From: Thiobacillus sp. 0-1251
GTDB taxonomy: Bacteria > Pseudomonadota > Gammaproteobacteria > Burkholderiales > Thiobacillaceae
Direction: 5' to 3'
Length of the DNA stretch: 64,000 nt
Assembly: GCA_001899305.1 (NCBI GenBank)
Contig: MKWL01000002.1
Coordinates: 206,111-270,110 of the forward strand
Of this stretch, positions 19,001 to 26,622 are shown in pieces; positions within the stretch are counted from its first letter, which is position 1; each line of letters starts with the position of its first letter. Below the pieces are notes generated by a model that worked only from the letters and a program-made list of their open reading frames with translations, did not search any database and was not told where the DNA came from. A program made the translations under genes and the position numbers.

Positions 19001-19646
19001 CATCCCGCTGGCCGAGGAAACCGGCCTCATCCTGCCGATCGGGCTGCGTGTACTGGAAAGCGCCTGCCTGCAACTGGTGGCCTGGGCCGCCCAGCCGCAC
19101 ATGGCATCGCTAAATCTGGCGGTGAACGTCAGCGCACGCCAGTTCCGCCAACCGGATTTCGTGTCCCAGGTACTGGACGTCATCGACCGCAGCGGTGCCG
19201 ATCCGCACCGGCTGAAATTGGAACTGACCGAGAGCCTGCTGGTGGACAACATGGAAGAAACCATCGTCAAGATGAGCGCGCTCAAGGCACGCGGCATCGG
19301 CTTTTCGCTCGACGATTTCGGTACCGGTTATTCGTCGCTGGCGTATCTGAAGCGGTTGCCGCTGGACGAGATCAAGATCGACCAGTCATTCGTACGCGAC
19401 GTGCTGAGCGACCCCAACGATGCGTCCATTGCGCACAGTATCCTGGCCCTGGGACAGAGTCTCAATCTGGACGTGGTGGCCGAGGGCGTGGAAACCGAGG
19501 CCCAACACGTCTTTCTCGCCGATCGCGGCTGCCAGACCTACCAGGGCTATCTGTTCAACCGCCCCCAGCCACCCGCCGTATTCGAGGCGTGGGCGCACAC
19601 GCAACAGGTACGCACAGCGCCGCCCGCCGGAGTCCCGCAACTATAA
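16083..19646 (+). CDS. PAS/GAF-sensing bifunctional GGDEF-EAL protein
   Basis: The 1187-residue protein has no clear membrane segment. In order it shows PAS/PAC (about 30-150, EADPCDEPGPRIVFVNDAFERLTGY), a second PAS (about 155-280), a GAF domain (about 300-455), a second GAF-like region (about 465-620), a third PAS (about 625-740), a GGDEF domain (intact GGDEF at 823-827, REGD I-site upstream) and an EAL domain. The EAL motif at 955-957 (EALLRW), ELTES, DDFGTGYSS and KIDQSF are all present, so both cyclase and phosphodiesterase activity are possible. It would integrate soluble signals into c-di-GMP level. The metallo-hydrolase gene starts 31 bases downstream. Confidence 0.95.
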   Translation: MSSLDVVDAPPHPLADEHSGLQQLALLEASVARLNDIVLITEADPCDEPGPRIVFVNDAFERLTGYRREEVLGKSPRFLQGPLTDRHELDRIRAALEARQPVRSELINYTKAGEPVWLDLDIVPVTDASGRHTHFVAVQRDITERKRVLQALHESEARFKTVARVISDTIWDWDLLLDRIWWNEGMQSTFGHVPADLPLDSSSWTRHLHPDDHGRVLESIRQVIDNGGTNWAAEYRFQRKDGHYAYVLDRGSVIRDGSGRALRMVGGMTDLTSRNDAELELARLNRALRMRSACNEAVVHATDEQGLLNEICRIAVDVGGYRMAWIGYTQDDVEQSVLPIAWAGVGTGSLQDVSFSRSDDKAVGRGPVGRALRSNQVVTVEDLQSDPSSEPWLGAALHHGYHSLVVLPLHDGQHAYGAFSLFSSKVRHFGAEEIRLLQQLTGDLAFAIATLRNRLEQDRIQAAVLKIAAGVSANSGNAFFEELVCNMTEALGASAGFIARIQPGEPASARTEVAYLDSRIIPNFEYPLSGTPCQHLSDTLNYVIPARVSELFPCTAELSAHRAQAYVGHRLDNSAGQPIGQLFVLFSHPLRDTAFITSTLQIFASRVASELERQAADAHIRQQASLLDKAQDAIVVRGLDHVIRYWNKGAERLYGWTRDEAVGQPADMLLYADPDDFHQSTRAVRELGEWNGEIMQRRKDGSTLIVEAHWTLLRDEQQVPDAILGINTDITERKAAEREIQYLAFYDHLTGLPNRQLLRDRLSHALAIDARLSQVGALLFIDVDNFKALNDTLGHAIGDLFLQQLARRLRACLREGDTLARLGGDEFVIVLENLAGTPHEAAAHAMLVGEKVLASFASPFLLSEYVHHSTSSIGITLFNDQPATQDELLQRADLAMYQAKAQGRNTLRFFDPAMQAAAAVRAELEADLRHALQNHAFELHYQAQVDSRGHLCGAEALLRWHHPERGWIAPATFIPLAEETGLILPIGLRVLESACLQLVAWAAQPHMASLNLAVNVSARQFRQPDFVSQVLDVIDRSGADPHRLKLELTESLLVDNMEETIVKMSALKARGIGFSLDDFGTGYSSLAYLKRLPLDEIKIDQSFVRDVLSDPNDASIAHSILALGQSLNLDVVAEGVETEAQHVFLADRGCQTYQGYLFNRPQPPAVFEAWAHTQQVRTAPPAGVPQL

Positions 19647-19677
19647 TATCGCCTGCTATCAGGAGGGCCCCGTCACC

Positions 19678-20628
19678 ATGATTCGCCTGTTGTTCGCCTT
19701 GTTGCTGCTTAATCTGTTTCCACTTGCTCACGCCACTAACAACGATGTCACCGTGCCGATGAAGCTTGTGCGTCTTGGCGCCCACAGCTATTTCGTCCAG
19801 GGCCAGTCGGGCGCAGCCTCCAGCGAAAACCAGGGCTTCATGTCCAACGCCGGGTTCGTGGTCACCCGCGACGGCGTGGTTGTCTTCGATGCCCTTGCCT
19901 CGCCCCCGCTGGCCGAGAAACTGCTTGGCCTGATCCGTACGGTCACCAAACAACCGATCAAACGGGTCATTGTCAGCCATTACCACGCCGACCACTTCTA
20001 CGGTCTGCAGGTCTTCAAGGCGCAAGGCGCCGAAATCTGGGCGCAGCGCGCCGCCGAAGGCGCCACCCGCACCCCGGAAGCAGCCCTACGCCTGGTCCAG
20101 CGCAAAGAGGCGCTCTTCCCCTGGGTGGATGACGATACCCACTTGCTGGAGGCGGACCATTTCGTCGAGGGCGACACCGAGTTCGAGATGGGCGGCCTGC
20201 ATTTCATCCTGCGTCACGTCGGTCCGGCCCATTCCAGCGAGGATCTCGCGATGCTGGTCAAGGAAGATGGCGTGCTCTACGCAGGCGACGTGGTGTTTCG
20301 TGGACGTGTGCCGTTTGTCGGCGATGCCGACAGCCGCGCCTGGATCGCCGCGCTCGACAAACTGATCGCAGTTCATCCCAGAATCCTGGTTCCCGGTCAT
20401 GGCGCGCCGTCACGGACACCGCGTGCCGATCTCGTCTTCACACGCGACTATCTGAGCTACCTGCGCAGCAGCATGGGCGAAGCAGCCCGCAACCTGGTTC
20501 CTTTCGACGAAGCCTACGACAAAACCGACTGGTCGAAATATCGTGCCATGCCGGCATTCAACGAAGCCAATCGGGTCAATGCCTACAACCAGTATCTGCG
20601 GCTGGAGACGGAAGATACCGGCGAGTAG
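19678..20628 (+). CDS. Secreted metallo-beta-lactamase-fold hydrolase (quinoprotein-relay/SoxH-like)
   Basis: The 316-residue product has a signal peptide (MIRLLFALLLLNLFPLAHA) and an MBL fold with the zinc motif VSHYHADH (HxHxDH) and further ligands in HVGPAHSSEDL, LYAGDVVFRG and VPGHG. This layout is close to periplasmic SoxH-like and quinoprotein-relay-system zinc hydrolases. Substrate unknown. ATG 19678 follows AGGAGG at 19661-19666, spaced 11 bases. It lies 31 bases after the GGDEF-EAL gene and may be cotranscribed, but a functional tie is not evident. Confidence 0.85.
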   Translation: MIRLLFALLLLNLFPLAHATNNDVTVPMKLVRLGAHSYFVQGQSGAASSENQGFMSNAGFVVTRDGVVVFDALASPPLAEKLLGLIRTVTKQPIKRVIVSHYHADHFYGLQVFKAQGAEIWAQRAAEGATRTPEAALRLVQRKEALFPWVDDDTHLLEADHFVEGDTEFEMGGLHFILRHVGPAHSSEDLAMLVKEDGVLYAGDVVFRGRVPFVGDADSRAWIAALDKLIAVHPRILVPGHGAPSRTPRADLVFTRDYLSYLRSSMGEAARNLVPFDEAYDKTDWSKYRAMPAFNEANRVNAYNQYLRLETEDTGE

Positions 20629-20711
20629 CCCGCAGCGAATGGCGTAACCCCCTGTACCGTATCGAAAATCACCTGCGGAACAATCTTCCGTCGCCGGACT
20701 GACGACTGTCA

Positions 20712-20741
20712 TTGACTAAAGTACCCCATAAAGCGTAATAA
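20712..20741 (+). promoter_or_regulatory. Sigma-70-type promoter of the REC-GGDEF gene
   Basis: TTGACT (20712-20717) and TAATAA (20736-20741) are separated by 18 bases and lie about 40 bases before the start of the REC-GGDEF gene, in an AT-rich stretch. The match is by eye only. Confidence 0.45.
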
Positions 20742-20779
20742 TCGGGTTTCATAAGAAAATAGTATAAAACTTATCGTCA

Positions 20780-22384
20780 ATGCTTTGCCCCCCCGAAGAG
20801 CTCCTGCAGAAAAACCAGGCCGTGTCGAACTCGTGGCATCGATATCGCGCGGAACCGAGCTTTGAAAGCTTTGTGGAACTGGCAGTTTCCATCAACAGTT
20901 TTACCGAATTCCTGATCGACAAAGGCATCGCGGCCTTGCATCACGCCAGCCATCAGCTCGAGCAGGTGACGCTCGCGTTGTTCAACCGGGAAGTTGGGCA
21001 TCCGCTGCCGCAGACCGCGCTGGACGATCTGAGCGAGCGCGTCGGCGCGCTTGCACGCATGACCCACGCCCACGCCACAGCCACGGCCGGACTGATCGAG
21101 CACTGCCAGGACACACATCACGCCTCGCCCGCATCCGTACGCGTCGGCCAGACCTGGCTGATCGCGCGCGACCGGGCCGATTGGGCCGGCCTCGAAGCAC
21201 AACTCGGCTATTTCGGCATGGCGGCCGGATTCGTCACCTGGGACCAGGATTTACCGGACAGCGCGGGCGTCGCCCCCCTCCTGCTGCTCGACATGAGCAG
21301 CCTGCCCGAGAACGAGTGGCGCGCCCGGATCCAGGCGCTACGACAGCGATTCGGAATGGGGCAATTGATCTGCCTCGGCGTACGGTCCGACTTCGAGCAA
21401 CTGCAGCAGGCATTGAGCGGCGGCTGCGACAGCTGCCTGCTGGAAGGCACACCGCCGCACGCCATCATCGAGCACATCATGGAGCTGAACGAGCGGCACG
21501 AGCAGGAGGCGTACCGCGTGCTGATCGTCGAGGACTCCAAGACCGCCAGCCACCTGATCCGGCGCACACTACAGGAAAACCAGATCGTGTCGGAGATCGT
21601 CAACGACCCGCGCCAGACGCTGAACGCGCTCAAGCAGTTCAATCCCGACCTGATCCTGATGGACATGTACATGCCCAACTGCACGGGCGTCGAGGTCGCA
21701 CGCATCATCCGCCAGCACAACGAGTTTCTCAGCATGCCCATCGTCTACCTGTCGGGCGAGACCAACGTCGCCCTGCAGGTCGACGCCATGCGGCTGGGCG
21801 GCGACCACTTCCTCACCAAACCGTTCAATCCGGTGTTCCTGAACACCATCGTCATGAGCAAGATCGAGCGCTACCGCGCCCTGCGCCGCTCGATGTACCA
21901 TGACAGCCTGACCGGACTGCTCAACCATTCCAGCGGCAAAAACACCCTCGACATGCTGCTGTCAGGCGTGACGCACGAAGGCGGTTTCCTGTCGGTGGTG
22001 ATGATGGATATCGACCATTTCAAGCTGGTCAACGACACCTACGGCCACCCGGTCGGCGACCAGGTCATCCGCAGCCTGTCCTGGCTACTGAAGCAGCGCC
22101 TGCGCAAGCACGACATCCTCTGTCGCTACGGCGGCGAGGAATTTCTCATCGGCCTGCCGCACACCGATGCCGAAGAGGCCTATGCCATCGTGGACCGCAT
22201 CCGCCACGATTTCGCGCAGATCAAGCATCCCTATCGCGATACCCATTTTCTGGCCACCGCCAGCGGCGGCATCGCCACCTATCCACTCCATCAGACCGGC
22301 GACGCGCTGATCAAGGCCGCGGACGAGGCGCTCTACCGGGCCAAACGCGGCGGCCGCAACCGCATCCACAGCAGCGACGATTAG
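20780..22384 (+). CDS. Response-regulator diguanylate cyclase (REC-GGDEF)
   Basis: The 534-residue protein has an N-terminal helical region (to about 105), a degenerate receiver-like domain (about 120-240), a canonical receiver domain from about 247 (VLIVEDSKT, acidic pair 251-252, phospho-acceptor Asp about 295 in LILMDMYMP, TKPF Lys) and a GGDEF domain. The active site reads GGEEF at residues 451-455 and RKHD five residues before it is a good I-site. The layout recalls PleD (two receivers then GGDEF). It makes c-di-GMP when phosphorylated; the kinase is not adjacent. No good Shine-Dalgarno precedes ATG 20780. Confidence 0.9.
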   Translation: MLCPPEELLQKNQAVSNSWHRYRAEPSFESFVELAVSINSFTEFLIDKGIAALHHASHQLEQVTLALFNREVGHPLPQTALDDLSERVGALARMTHAHATATAGLIEHCQDTHHASPASVRVGQTWLIARDRADWAGLEAQLGYFGMAAGFVTWDQDLPDSAGVAPLLLLDMSSLPENEWRARIQALRQRFGMGQLICLGVRSDFEQLQQALSGGCDSCLLEGTPPHAIIEHIMELNERHEQEAYRVLIVEDSKTASHLIRRTLQENQIVSEIVNDPRQTLNALKQFNPDLILMDMYMPNCTGVEVARIIRQHNEFLSMPIVYLSGETNVALQVDAMRLGGDHFLTKPFNPVFLNTIVMSKIERYRALRRSMYHDSLTGLLNHSSGKNTLDMLLSGVTHEGGFLSVVMMDIDHFKLVNDTYGHPVGDQVIRSLSWLLKQRLRKHDILCRYGGEEFLIGLPHTDAEEAYAIVDRIRHDFAQIKHPYRDTHFLATASGGIATYPLHQTGDALIKAADEALYRAKRGGRNRIHSSDD

Positions 22385-22390
22385 GGCCAC

Positions 22391-23122
22391 CTAGCCCAGG
22401 ATCAGTTTGAGGCCGATCAATATGGTCACGATCTCGAACGAACGCTTGATCCACAGATTGCCCTTCTTGATGGCCATGTGGCTGCCGAGGTAGCCGCCGA
22501 GGATCGAACCGGCCAGCAGCGCCGGCATCCATCCCCACGCTACCGTGCCGATCACGCCCAGCACCAGTGCGCCGGTGCCGTTCCATACCAACCCGCAGAG
22601 GATCAGCGTATAGGCCACCGCGCGGGTGTAGTCGAGGCCGAACCAGCGGATCAGCCAGATGGTGAGAAACAGTCCGGTGCCGCTGGTGATCGAGCCATTG
22701 AGAAACCCCACGAAGAAGAGTCCCGCCATGCCGCCGGCGAGCGCAGCGCCCTGCCGGTTCCTGGGCTGGTGTGCCATGCCGAGGCTCGGTTTGAATACCG
22801 AATACAGACCGAGGCCGAGCGTCAGCACCCCGAGCGCCAGGGTGGCGGCCCGCTCGGGAACATGCAGGATCGTCAGCGCTCCCAGCACCACACCCGGCAG
22901 CCCCGCGCCCAGGATGATCAGCGAGAAGCGGCGTTCGAGATGCGATTCCTTCAGATGCCGGAGGGTGGCGCCGAGTCCGAGCGCCACACTGGCGATCTTG
23001 TGCGTGGCCAGCGCCACCCCGAAAGGCAGCCCCAGAAAGATGAGAACGGGAAACTGGATCAGACCGGCCCCGCCGCCGGACAGGGCCGAGAAAAAGTTCG
23101 CCGCCAGGGAGGCGACGAACAA
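22391..23122 (-). CDS. TauE/SafE (TSUP) family membrane exporter
   Basis: The 243-residue protein has about eight transmembrane helices and the TSUP pattern ANFFSALSGGGAGLIQFPVLIFLGLP near the N-terminus, with GFLNGSITSGTGLFLTIWLI as the second-half repeat. The family exports sulfite, sulfoacetate or other small organic anions, or takes up similar compounds. The start is uncertain: TTG 23122 is the first conventional start, but in-frame codons upstream (INAFDQLVL) also look like the family N-terminus and overlap the end of the DUF190 gene. It is the last of a three-gene set with DUF190 and crcB. Confidence 0.8.
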   Translation of the reverse strand: MFVASLAANFFSALSGGGAGLIQFPVLIFLGLPFGVALATHKIASVALGLGATLRHLKESHLERRFSLIILGAGLPGVVLGALTILHVPERAATLALGVLTLGLGLYSVFKPSLGMAHQPRNRQGAALAGGMAGLFFVGFLNGSITSGTGLFLTIWLIRWFGLDYTRAVAYTLILCGLVWNGTGALVLGVIGTVAWGWMPALLAGSILGGYLGSHMAIKKGNLWIKRSFEIVTILIGLKLILG

Positions 23123-23142
23123 AACCAGCTGGTCAAACGCGT

Positions 23143-23457
23143 TTATTGGACCGTGACCCCGATTTCAGCCGGCAGCTTGGCGTAAACCAGCGTCAACCCC
23201 GTGTCGGCAATGCGCTTCAGCAACTGGTCGGCCATTGCCGTCTCGACGAAGAACTCCACCACCACCGGCAACTCGCCCGCCAGTTCGAAAAATCCCGCAT
23301 CGTGCCGGCCATGGCGACCGAATCCGGCCAGCGCACCGAATGCCGATCCGCCGGCGATGCCGAGTTCCTGCGCGACATCGAGCAGCCATTCATAGGTCAG
23401 TTTTCCATGATGACGGCTGGCTTCGGACACAAACACCTGCAAGCAGACTGTGTTCAT
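23143..23457 (-). CDS. DUF190 family PII-like protein
   Basis: The 104-residue product is a DUF190 protein ([46 protein letters not shown]), a small ferredoxin-like fold related to PII signalling proteins. DUF190 genes commonly neighbour crcB. Its ATG (23457) overlaps the crcB stop by 4 bases, so the two are translationally coupled. A role in sensing or helping fluoride export is inferred from this pairing; the family may bind nucleotides as PII proteins do. Confidence 0.8.
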   Translation of the reverse strand: MNTVCLQVFVSEASRHHGKLTYEWLLDVAQELGIAGGSAFGALAGFGRHGRHDAGFFELAGELPVVVEFFVETAMADQLLKRIADTGLTLVYAKLPAEIGVTVQ

Positions 23458-23828
23458 TTGAAAAACCTCATCGAATAAAACCCCAATCCGGTCGCCAGAA
23501 AGGACCCGCTCATGTGAACGAAGGCAATGAGGCCGCCGGTGAGCCACAGGCCGCGCATCAGCGCGGTGACGACTTCGGCGGAAAACGTCGAGAACGTGGT
23601 CAGCCCGCCGAGCAGACCGGTGATCAGAAAAAGCCGCGCTTCCGGCGGCAGGCCCGGATGCTCGACAAACCAGGCAATGGCAAGGCCGATGCTGTAGCCG
23701 CCGACCAGATTGGCCGCCAGCGTGCCCAGCGGCATCGCGGGAAACAGGGGATTGAGCCAAAGCCCCAGCCCCCAGCGCAACCAGGCACCGATGGCTGCGC
23801 CCAGGCCGATGGCGAGAAAGGCGATCAT
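23454..23828 (-). CDS. crcB: CrcB/Fluc fluoride channel
   Basis: The 124-residue protein with four transmembrane helices matches CrcB/Fluc: [32 protein letters not shown], and [20 protein letters not shown], which contains the conserved Asn, the GGxTTFSTF motif and the pore-lining Phe residues. It forms a dual-topology dimer that lets fluoride leave the cytoplasm. It overlaps the DUF190 gene by 4 bases. No fluoride riboswitch could be recognised in the short leader. Confidence 0.9.
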   Translation of the reverse strand: MIAFLAIGLGAAIGAWLRWGLGLWLNPLFPAMPLGTLAANLVGGYSIGLAIAWFVEHPGLPPEARLFLITGLLGGLTTFSTFSAEVVTALMRGLWLTGGLIAFVHMSGSFLATGLGFYSMRFFK

Positions 23829-23880
23829 GGCCGGGATGGGTGGATGGGACAGGTCATGCCGCCATTCTAATGCAGACGAT

Positions 23881-24340
23881 TCAATTCACATCCGGCATCC
23901 AGACCATGTCCGTCTCGCCGAAATCGACGCCGAGCTGGCTGAGCAGGGTCGTGATCTGGCCGCGATGGTGCGTCTGATGGTGGAACACGTGTGTGAGCAA
24001 GGTGCCGAGCTGGAGCGATTTCGGCTGCCCCGTCATCAAGCTGACGTAGTCGATACGGCGACTGAGTTGCCGGGCTGTCAGCGCACGGACGCGGTGCAGC
24101 AGATCGGCATCGGTTTCGCGCTGCTGCGTGCGCAGTTGCTCGAAATCCCGATACAGCTCCTGATCCAGCGAGTCGAAATGGCAGGGATGCCCTGTCATGC
24201 GGCCGATCCACAGCTGGTCGACCAGCAGGATGTGATTGTAAAGCACCGTGCAGAGACTTGAAGAATGCGCCCAGATCACGACGGCGCACCGCTTCAGGGA
24301 GGGGGGGGGCGCACCGAACGCGCGCTGGCCACGCTCGCAC
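23881..24340 (-). pseudogene. Frameshifted, N-terminally truncated DinB-family gene
   Basis: A DinB-family protein is split over two frames. The downstream frame (from 24279) reads VLYNHILLVDQLWIGRMTG and continues to FHHQTHHRGQITTLLSQLG, the usual DinB C-terminal half with the HxxxH-type metal residues. The expected upstream segment, LPEAVRRRDLGAFFKSLHG, is in another frame and ends at the same point. A lost copy of a short CACGG repeat would explain the shift. Before that, at a run of nine C on this strand (24301-24309), resemblance to the usual YNRWAN-type N-terminus stops, so the first ~30 residues also seem missing. DinB proteins are metal-dependent thiol-linked enzymes; this copy is unlikely to be functional. 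Confidence 0.65.
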
Positions 24341-24358
24341 GACTGCTCTGACGCTGCC

Positions 24359-24817
24359 TTACATCGCGTCCTTGATGATGCCGGTCAGCAGGGTCTCCAC
24401 CTCGCCCAGCGCCTTCTTCAGCGCCGGATTCGAGGTGGGGCCGGGTTTGCGGTATGCCATGTAGACGTGCTTGTCGTTCGGAATCGTGTACACCGATACG
24501 ATATACGGGCACATCACCATCGCATGCGGATCGGCTTCCATCATCTGCCGCGAGATCGTGGCGCTGCAGAACTCGAACTGTTCTCCCTCCACGTATACCT
24601 GCTTGGTCGCACCGACTTCCGGGCCGGTGCGCGCCAGCATTTCGGCGATCTTGTTGGTGTGGTTGATCTTGAGGCCCTTGCCCTCGATCGCGAATTGAAG
24701 CGCGTCACGCACATCCTGGAAGGTGCCCTGGGTTTTGAACAAGACCGTGTAGCCCTCGGACGCCATCGCGGAAAGCGGCAGGCACACGATCGCACACACA
24801 ACGAGGATTTTCTTCAT
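24359..24817 (-). CDS. Secreted DUF302 family protein
   Basis: The 152-residue product has a signal peptide (MKKILVVCAIVCLPLSAMA) and a DUF302 domain (GTFQDVRDALQFAIEGKGLKINHTNKI, ending VETLLTGIIKDAM). The family binds small ligands in an alpha/beta fold and is often periplasmic near redox or metal genes; the function is not established. It is divergent from the ModE-like gene with 88 bases between starts, and a 7-base inverted repeat lies between them. GAGAGTGCC before the ATG offers a ribosome site (AGGAGAG at 24824-24830 on this strand). Confidence 0.8.
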   Translation of the reverse strand: MKKILVVCAIVCLPLSAMASEGYTVLFKTQGTFQDVRDALQFAIEGKGLKINHTNKIAEMLARTGPEVGATKQVYVEGEQFEFCSATISRQMMEADPHAMVMCPYIVSVYTIPNDKHVYMAYRKPGPTSNPALKKALGEVETLLTGIIKDAM

Positions 24818-24846
24818 GGCACTCTCCTGAATATTTCAATATTTCA

Positions 24847-24873
24847 GATCGTGATTTTCTGTCGTGCACGATC
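24847..24873. promoter_or_regulatory. Inverted repeat between DUF302 and ModE-like genes
   Basis: GATCGTG and CACGATC form a perfect 7-base inverted repeat with a 13-base spacer, in the 88 bases separating two divergent starts. A tandem AATATTTC repeat lies beside it (24831-24846). It is a plausible operator, perhaps for the adjacent ModE-like protein. Confidence 0.35.
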
Positions 24874-24905
24874 GAACCGCAATGGTCGTTTGCTACACTC
24901 GCCGC

Positions 24906-25241
24906 ATGAACACGCAACTCCGAGCAGACGGCCGTTTCTGGCTGACGCTGGACGGCAAGAACTTTCTCGGCCGGGGCCGGGTCGAGCTGCTGCAGCGCAT
25001 CCGCGAAACCGGTTCCATTTCCAAAGCCGCCAAGACGATGAAGATGAGCTACAAGGCCGCATGGGACGCCGTGGACGCGATGAACACGGCCTGGGACACG
25101 CCTCTGGTTGAAAGCGGCCCGGCCGGCAGCCGGCTCACACCCGATGCCGAGCGGCTCATCGCCGCCTATCAACAGGCCGAGGCGCGACACGCGGCCTTCA
25201 TGCTGAAACTGGCGCAGAGCCTGCCTGAGCCCGGCGCATAG
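24906..25241 (+). CDS. Single-domain ModE-like transcriptional regulator
   Basis: The 111-residue protein is the N-terminal winged helix-turn-helix of ModE (GRVELLQRIRETGSISKAAKTMKMSYKAAWDAVDAMN, then PLVESGPAGS, LTPDAERLIAAYQ). It lacks the two C-terminal molbindin (MOP) domains that bind molybdate in full ModE, so any metal sensing must be absent or supplied by another protein. The ATG at 24906 is preferred over GTG 24864 because homologous sequence begins there. It is divergent from the DUF302 gene. A Mo-box-like operator sits about 10.7 kb away between the cofactor operons (35606-35627). Confidence 0.85.
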   Translation: MNTQLRADGRFWLTLDGKNFLGRGRVELLQRIRETGSISKAAKTMKMSYKAAWDAVDAMNTAWDTPLVESGPAGSRLTPDAERLIAAYQQAEARHAAFMLKLAQSLPEPGA

Positions 25242-25254
25242 TCAACCGGCCGCC

Positions 25255-26622
25255 TTATTTGGCAGACGATTCCTCGTTCCGTCGGGCCTTCAGTTTTCGC
25301 CACAATGAAGCCCGGTTGATGCCGAGGATCTGCGCCGCCGCCGTCTGGTTGCCCTGCACTTCATCCAGCACCTGGGTGATATAGCTTTGTTCCTGTTCCT
25401 CCAGAGTAGGCAGGCGGCCCCCGATCCTGCGGAAGTCGACGCTCTCCCTTTTCTGCAAGGCTTCAGGCAGATGCGCCACCTCGATGGTGTCGCCTTGCGC
25501 CATGGCCGTGCCGCGCTCGATCAGGTTTTCCAGTTCGCGGACATTGCCGGGGAACGGATAATCCACCAGCAATGCCATCACCTCGCTGGAAATCCGCGTC
25601 ACCGGTTTCCGCATCCGGCTGGCGTACTTGAGCAGAAAATGTTGCGCAAGCAAGGGGATATCACCTTTCCGCTGCGCAAGCGGGGGAATATTCAGATTCA
25701 CCACATTCAGCCGGAAGTAGAGGTCTTCACGAAAGCGTCCCTCTTTCACCGCTTCGCCGACGTCCCGGTTGGTCGCCGCCAGTACCCGCACATCGCACTT
25801 CACTGGCCGCGTCCCGCCCACCCGCAACACTTCCTTTTCCTGTAGTACGCGTAGCAGCTTGACCTGCATGGATGGCGCCATTTCCGTCACCTCGTCGAGG
25901 AACAGCGTGCCACCGGAACTCACTTCGATCAGGCCTTTCTTCAATGCCGATGCGCCTGTGAACGCGCCCTTCTCGTGGCCGAACAATTCATTCGCCAGCA
26001 ATTGCTCGCTGAATGCGCCGCAGTTGATCGCCACATAGGGGCCATCAGCCCGCGTACTGTGTTTGTGAAGGTATTTCGCGAAGAGTTCCTTGCCGGTTCC
26101 GCTCTCGCCCGTGATGAGCACACTGCAGTCCGTCGGCGCGATCTGCCGCGCAATCTCCAGCAAACGCTGCATATCGACATCCTGGGTGACGATGCCTTCG
26201 CCATCCCGGTAGCCCTCGACTTCACGGCGCAATGCGTCGTTCTCCCGGCGCAGGCGGACTTTTTCCAGCGCTTCGGCCACCACCTTGCGCACTTCATCGA
26301 GACGAAACGGTTTGGCAATGTAGTAGAACGCTCCGTGCTTCAGCGCCTGCACGGCGGATTCCGCCGTCGCGTAGCCGGTGATGAAGATCACCTCTGCCTC
26401 CGGCTGCAGTTCGCGGCTCTGCTTCAGCACGTCCATGCCGTCCACGCCTTCCATGCGCAGATCGGTGAGCACCACGTCGAAACGCCGCGACGCCAGCAAC
26501 GTGACTGCGGTGGCCCCGCTCTGGGTGGCGGTGACCTGGTAACCCGCTTTCTCCATCACATGCTGGAGATTGCGCAGTGCGATCTCCTCGTCGTCCACAA
26601 TCAGCAGGCTTGCTTCCATCAT
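25255..26622 (-). CDS. NtrC-family sigma-54-dependent response regulator
   Basis: The 455-residue protein has a receiver domain (VDDEE at 9-13, phospho-acceptor Asp54 in VLTDLRM, AKPF Lys near 104), a sigma-54 AAA+ domain with Walker A GESGTGKE (about 170-177), GAFTGA for sigma-54 contact, GTLFLDEV Walker B and FREDLYFRLNV, and a Fis-type helix-turn-helix at the C-terminus (NQTAAAQILGINRASLWRKL). It activates sigma-54 promoters when phosphorylated. Its start overlaps the kinase stop by 4 bases. A sigma-54 promoter and matching inverted repeats lie 1.7 kb away upstream of the small protein and DUF599 genes, the likely target. Confidence 0.95.
   Translation of the reverse strand: MMEASLLIVDDEEIALRNLQHVMEKAGYQVTATQSGATAVTLLASRRFDVVLTDLRMEGVDGMDVLKQSRELQPEAEVIFITGYATAESAVQALKHGAFYYIAKPFRLDEVRKVVAEALEKVRLRRENDALRREVEGYRDGEGIVTQDVDMQRLLEIARQIAPTDCSVLITGESGTGKELFAKYLHKHSTRADGPYVAINCGAFSEQLLANELFGHEKGAFTGASALKKGLIEVSSGGTLFLDEVTEMAPSMQVKLLRVLQEKEVLRVGGTRPVKCDVRVLAATNRDVGEAVKEGRFREDLYFRLNVVNLNIPPLAQRKGDIPLLAQHFLLKYASRMRKPVTRISSEVMALLVDYPFPGNVRELENLIERGTAMAQGDTIEVAHLPEALQKRESVDFRRIGGRLPTLEEQEQSYITQVLDEVQGNQTAAAQILGINRASLWRKLKARRNEESSAK

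Noticed and set aside
23829-23880. Fluoride riboswitch upstream of crcB
   Set aside because: The short leader lacks the conserved pseudoknot segments.
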